Origin: Streptomyces formicae
Lineage (GTDB): Bacteria; Actinomycetota; Actinomycetes; Streptomycetales; Streptomycetaceae
Assembly (NCBI RefSeq): GCF_002556545.1
Contig: NZ_CP022685.1
Coordinates: 8,968,001-9,032,000, forward strand
Length of the DNA stretch: 64,000 nucleotides
Direction: 5' to 3'
Position numbers and translations under genes: made by a program
Part shown: in pieces, positions 60,961 through 64,000 of the stretch
How positions within the stretch are numbered: position 1 is the stretch's first letter
Layout: every line of letters begins with the position of its first letter
Notes under the pieces: model-generated
Databases searched by the model: none
Seen by the model: only the letters and a program-made list of their open reading frames with translations
Told to the model about the DNA's origin: nothing

Positions 60961-61014
60961 GCTGCGGGTTCGTTGTGGCTCGTCGCGCAGTTCCCCGCGC
61001 CCCTGAAGGGGCTT
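60961..61014 (+). repeat. Recurrent Streptomyces intergenic repeat
   Basis: The stretch contains CGTCGCGCAGTTCCCCGCG followed by the hairpin GCCCCT-GA-AGGGGC. I recognise this element from many Streptomyces intergenic regions, usually 3' of genes. Here it separates echA19 from the DUF35 gene and may act as a terminator or processing site. Confidence 0.7.
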
Positions 61015-61056
61015 CCCTGCGTCCCCCGATCATTTCTGCGAAACGGAGATCCGCTC

Positions 61057-62016
61057 ATGGCTTCTGCTCCCTCGCCCGAGGTGCTGCGTGCGCCTCTGGT
61101 CGTCGAGTTTCCGTTCACCCGGTCCCTCGGGCCCGTGCAGAGCGCTTTCCTCACCGGGCTGCGTGAGCGCACCGTGCTCGGGGTGCGGACCGGCGACGGC
61201 AGGACGCTCGTCCCGCCCGTCGAGTACGACCCCGTGACCGCCGAAGAGATACGCGAGCTGGTCGAGGTCTCCGACACGGGCACCGTGACCACCTGGGCCT
61301 GGAACCACGAGCCCCGGCGTGGTCAGCCGCTCGACACCCCCTTCGCCTGGGTGCTCGTGAAGCTGGACGGCGCCGACACCGCGCTGCTGCACGCCCTCGA
61401 CGTGCCGGGGCCCGACGCCGTGCGCAGCGGCATGCGCGTGCGGATCCGGTGGGCCGACGAGCGGGTCGGCGCCATCACGGACATCGCCTGCTTCGAGGCG
61501 TACGAGGGCGGGGACGCCGTGCGACCGGCGCCCCACAGCGGCGAGTTCGCCGACCCCGTGACCGGGATCGTCGCGGCCGCGCGGCTCGACTACACCTACT
61601 CGCCGGGCCGTGCGCAGAGCGCGTACATCGGCGCCCTCGCCGAGCGGAGGACCGTCGGCGAGCGCTGCCCGTCCTGCCGCAAGGTGTACGTGCCGCCGCG
61701 CGGCGCCTGCCCCACCTGCGGCGTGGCCACGGCCGAGCGGGTGGAGGTCGGACCGCGCGGCACCGTCACGACGTACTGCATCGTCAACATCAAGGCGAAG
61801 AACCTCGACATCGAAGTGCCGTACGTCTACGCCCACATCGCCCTCGACGGCGCCGACCTCGCCCTGCACGCCCGCATCGCGGGAATCCCGTACGACCAGG
61901 TCCGCATGGGCCTGCGCGTCGAACCGGTCTGGACCGAGGGTGGCCGTTTCCCCGACCACTACCGGCCCACCGGCGAGCCCGACGCCGACTACGACACGTA
62001 CAAGGAGCTGGTGTAG
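61057..62016 (+). CDS. Tandem OB-fold/DUF35 protein with zinc ribbon
   Basis: A 319-residue protein made of two DUF35-like halves. Residues 1-155 form an OB-fold half without cysteines. Residues about 180-319 hold a zinc ribbon (ERCPSCRKVYVPPRGACPTCG) followed by a second OB fold (GTVTTYCIVNI). DUF35 proteins are obligate partners of thiolase-fold Ltp proteins, as in the Ltp2-DUF35 aldolase of sterol degradation. The closest arrangement I know is Rv3521. ACGGAG precedes ATG 61057. The stop TAG is followed directly by the ATG of the ltp4-like gene. Confidence 0.88.
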   Translation: MASAPSPEVLRAPLVVEFPFTRSLGPVQSAFLTGLRERTVLGVRTGDGRTLVPPVEYDPVTAEEIRELVEVSDTGTVTTWAWNHEPRRGQPLDTPFAWVLVKLDGADTALLHALDVPGPDAVRSGMRVRIRWADERVGAITDIACFEAYEGGDAVRPAPHSGEFADPVTGIVAAARLDYTYSPGRAQSAYIGALAERRTVGERCPSCRKVYVPPRGACPTCGVATAERVEVGPRGTVTTYCIVNIKAKNLDIEVPYVYAHIALDGADLALHARIAGIPYDQVRMGLRVEPVWTEGGRFPDHYRPTGEPDADYDTYKELV

Positions 62017-63096
62017 ATGGCGCCCCGCAAGCCGTCCGTGATGCGGCCCGCCCGCGAGGTGGCGATCGTCGCCTTCGGGCAGACCCGGCACCAGCGGTCC
62101 ACCGACGAGCTCTCCGAGGTGGAGATGCTCATGCCGGTGCTGCACGAGGTCCTCGCCGCCACCGGCCTGAAGACCAGCGACATCGGCTTCACCTGCTCGG
62201 GCTCGTCCGACTACCTGGCGGGGCGGGCCTTCTCCTTCACGATGGCCCTCGACGGAGTGGGCGCCTGGCCGCCGATCTCCGAGTCGCACGTCGAGATGGA
62301 CGGCGCCTGGGCGCTGTACGAGGCGTGGACGAAACTCCAGACCGGCGAGGCGGACACCGCGCTCGTGTACTCCTACGGGAAGTCGTCGCCCGGCTCCGTG
62401 CGCGACGTCCTGACCCGGCAGCTCGACCCGTACTACGTGGCCCCGCTCTGGCCCGACGCCGTGGCGCTCGCCGCGCTCCAGGCGCAGGCGCTCATCGACG
62501 CGGGCGACACCGACGAGCCCGCACTCGCCGGGATCGCCACGCGCAGCCGGGCATCGGCCGACGCCAACCCCCATGCGCAACGCGGCAGTTCGGCCGGTCA
62601 GGGAGACTACGCCGTACGACCCCTGCGCAGGGGCGACTGCCCGCCGGTCGGCGACGGGGCCGCCGCGGTGATCCTGGCCGCCGGGGACCGCGCGCGTGAC
62701 CTGTGCGAGCGGCCCGCCTGGATCCGGGGCATCGACCACCGCATCGAGGCGCACGCGCTCGGCGTCCGCGACCTGACCGAATCGCCCTCGACACGTCTCG
62801 CCGCCGAGCGGGCGGGCGTCTTCGAACGGCCCGTGGACACCGCCGAGTTGCACGCGCCCTTCACCTCCCAGGAGGTCGTCCTGCGCAAGGCCCTCGCACT
62901 CGGCGACGACGTCGAGGTGAACCCCTCGGGCGGCGCGCTCGCCGCCAACCCCGTCATGGCCGCGGGCCTCATCCGGCTCGGCGAGACCGCCGCCCGCATC
63001 CACCGGGGCGCGTCGGACAGGGCCGTCGCGCACGCCACGTCAGGTCCCTGTCTCCAGCAGAACCTCGTCGCCGTCCTCGAAGGAGACGCGTCATGA
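62017..63096 (+). CDS. ltp4: Thiolase-fold lipid-transfer protein, Ltp4-like
   Basis: A 359-residue thiolase-superfamily protein. It starts VAIVAFGQTRHQRSTDELSE. The region of the nucleophilic Cys reads ESHVEMDGAWALYEAW with no Cys; C-terminal thiolase landmarks are ELHAPFTSQEVVL (an H in place of the classic HDAF block) and VNPSGGALAANPVMAAGLIRLGE (GGALAxGHP-like). Loss of the Cys suggests an aldolase or scaffold rather than a Claisen thiolase. It abuts the DUF35 gene and overlaps the next gene by ATGA. Order matches Rv3522. Confidence 0.85.
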   Translation: MAPRKPSVMRPAREVAIVAFGQTRHQRSTDELSEVEMLMPVLHEVLAATGLKTSDIGFTCSGSSDYLAGRAFSFTMALDGVGAWPPISESHVEMDGAWALYEAWTKLQTGEADTALVYSYGKSSPGSVRDVLTRQLDPYYVAPLWPDAVALAALQAQALIDAGDTDEPALAGIATRSRASADANPHAQRGSSAGQGDYAVRPLRRGDCPPVGDGAAAVILAAGDRARDLCERPAWIRGIDHRIEAHALGVRDLTESPSTRLAAERAGVFERPVDTAELHAPFTSQEVVLRKALALGDDVEVNPSGGALAANPVMAAGLIRLGETAARIHRGASDRAVAHATSGPCLQQNLVAVLEGDAS

Positions 63097-64000
63097 GTGA
63101 GGTGGGCAAGGAGCCGGTCGCCGTCGTCGGCATCGGCCAGACCAAGCACGTCGCCGCACGGCGGGACGTGTCCATCGCGGGACTCGTCCGCGAGGCCGCC
63201 CAACGTGCCCTGGCCGACGCCGAGTTGACCTGGGTCGACATCGACGCCGTGGTCATCGGCAAGGCGCCCGACTTCTTCGAGGGCGTCATGATGCCGGAGC
63301 TGTACCTCGCCGACGCGCTCGGCGCGGTCGGCAAACCCATGCTGCGCGTGCACACCGCGGGTTCCGTCGGCGGCTCCACCGCGCTCGTCGCCGCGAACCT
63401 CGTCGCGGGCCGCGTCCACGGCACCGTCCTGACCCTCGCCTTCGAAAAGCAGTCGGAATCCAACGCGATGTGGGGGCTCTCGCTGCCCATCCCGTTCCAG
63501 CAGCCGCTCCTCGCGGGCGCGGGCGGCTTCTTCGCCCCGCACGTACGCGCCTACATGAGGCGCACCGGAGCCCCCGACTCGGTCGGCTCCCTCGTCGCGT
63601 ACAAGGACCGGCGCAACGCCCTGAAGAACCCCTACGCGCACCTCCACGAGCGGGACATCACCCTGGAGAAGGTCCAGGCGTCGCCGATGCTCTGGGACCC
63701 GATCCGCTACTCGGAGACCTGCCCGTCCTCCGACGGCGCCTGCGCGATGGTCCTCACCGACCGCGCGGGCGCGGCCCGTGCGCCCCGGCCGCCCGCCTGG
63801 ATGCACGGCGGCGCGATGCGCAGCGAGCCCACGCTCTTCGCGGGCAAGGACTTCGTGTCGCCCCAGGCGGGCAAGGACTGCGCGGCCGACGTCTACCGGC
63901 AGGCGGGCATCGCGGATCCGCGCAGGGAGATCGACGCCGTCGAGATGTACGTGCCGTTCTCCTGGTACGAGCCGATGTGGCTGGAGAACCTGGGCTTCGC
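63093..64000 (+). CDS. ltp3: Thiolase-fold lipid-transfer protein, Ltp3-like (partial at right edge)
   Basis: Read directly from the DNA: ATG 63093 (overlapping the ltp4 stop as ATGA) opens a frame with no stop to the window end, 302 complete codons. It begins EPVAVVGIGQTKHVAARRDV, with MPELYLADALGAVGKPMLRV and the would-be nucleophile segment HTAGSVGGSTALVAANLV, where the thiolase Cys is absent. Later come RRNALKNPYAHLHERDIT and SETCPSSDGACAMVL, family blocks of SCP2-like thiolases. By order and similarity it is the Rv3523 counterpart. AGGAGA lies 5 nt upstream. The C-terminus is outside the window. Confidence 0.87.
   Translation, partial: MSEVGKEPVAVVGIGQTKHVAARRDVSIAGLVREAAQRALADAELTWVDIDAVVIGKAPDFFEGVMMPELYLADALGAVGKPMLRVHTAGSVGGSTALVAANLVAGRVHGTVLTLAFEKQSESNAMWGLSLPIPFQQPLLAGAGGFFAPHVRAYMRRTGAPDSVGSLVAYKDRRNALKNPYAHLHERDITLEKVQASPMLWDPIRYSETCPSSDGACAMVLTDRAGAARAPRPPAWMHGGAMRSEPTLFAGKDFVSPQAGKDCAADVYRQAGIADPRREIDAVEMYVPFSWYEPMWLENLGF

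Noticed and set aside
1..64000. tRNA, rRNA, attachment sites or complete insertion sequences
   Set aside because: No cloverleaf, rRNA segment, transposase or flanking duplication was recognised on reading either strand.

Overview
The window reads as chromosomal DNA from a Streptomyces or close relative. It is very G+C rich, with strong G/C bias at third codon positions, frequent GTG starts behind GGAGG-type ribosome binding sites, and families typical of the genus: an AfsR/SARP-type regulator, a DUF4232 lipoprotein, an STAS-ANTAR protein and many TetR regulators. Only two intact genes were seen to carry the rare TTA codon. The repeat at 60961-61014 is one I recognise from Streptomyces intergenic DNA. 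No rRNA, tRNA, CRISPR array or intact insertion sequence was found. About 55 genes or gene remnants are described.

Layout. 1-4.3 kb: the tail of an upstream gene, a type B carboxylesterase, and a tight pair of O-carbamoyltransferase plus a formylglycine-generating-enzyme-like protein. 4.3-7.1 kb (minus strand): LysR regulator, [2Fe-2S] ferredoxin and its FAD reductase. 7.4-13.3 kb: cytochrome bd oxidase operon cydA-cydB-cydD-cydC. 13.4-17.1 kb: AfsR-like regulator, then SARP-type direct repeats in front of a DUF4232 lipoprotein. 17.1-25.9 kb is an accessory stretch: TetR/atypical SDR pair with twin operators, MerR/B12-type regulator, LysE exporter, cysteine-less AhpD-like protein, cytochrome P450, second SDR, NCS1 permease and its TetR regulator. 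26-31 kb: amidohydrolase, ArsR/CDF metal-efflux pair with an operator over the regulator start, and a PepSY membrane protein. 31-34 kb: decayed DNA, a lipoprotein fused to a beta/gamma-crystallin-like domain, a Cys-rich DUF326 protein and a DinB-like protein. 34.2-42.4 kb: FadE-type acyl-CoA dehydrogenase, secreted tripeptidyl-aminopeptidase-like hydrolase, Ser/Thr kinase with nine TPR-like repeats, TetR/amidase pair and a DUF1801 protein.

42.4-58.3 kb: a TetR regulator with two perfect 21-bp palindromes, a scar of truncated genes (43.1-44.2 kb), a phytoene-desaturase-like flavoenzyme, a nitronate monooxygenase/acyl-CoA synthetase operon, a penicillin-acylase-family enzyme, a dienelactone hydrolase that may start at ATT, another acyl-CoA synthetase, an STAS-ANTAR protein, phenylacetate-CoA ligase, an alpha/beta hydrolase and a secreted chorismate mutase. 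58.3-64 kb: fadD19-like and echA19-like genes in divergent orientation, followed by a DUF35 protein and Ltp4-like and Ltp3-like thiolase-fold proteins; the last is cut by the window edge.

The best-supported system is a putative sterol side-chain catabolic regulon. The order fadD19 / echA19 / DUF35 / ltp4 / ltp3 matches the order I recall from Mycobacterium tuberculosis (Rv3515c, Rv3516, Rv3521-Rv3523). Sequences matching the published KstR operator consensus TNNAACNNGTTNNA lie in the fadD19-echA19 promoter region and, 26 kb away, in front of the FadE26-like gene. No other exact promoter match was noticed by eye. All functions are inferred from sequence; no database search was run.
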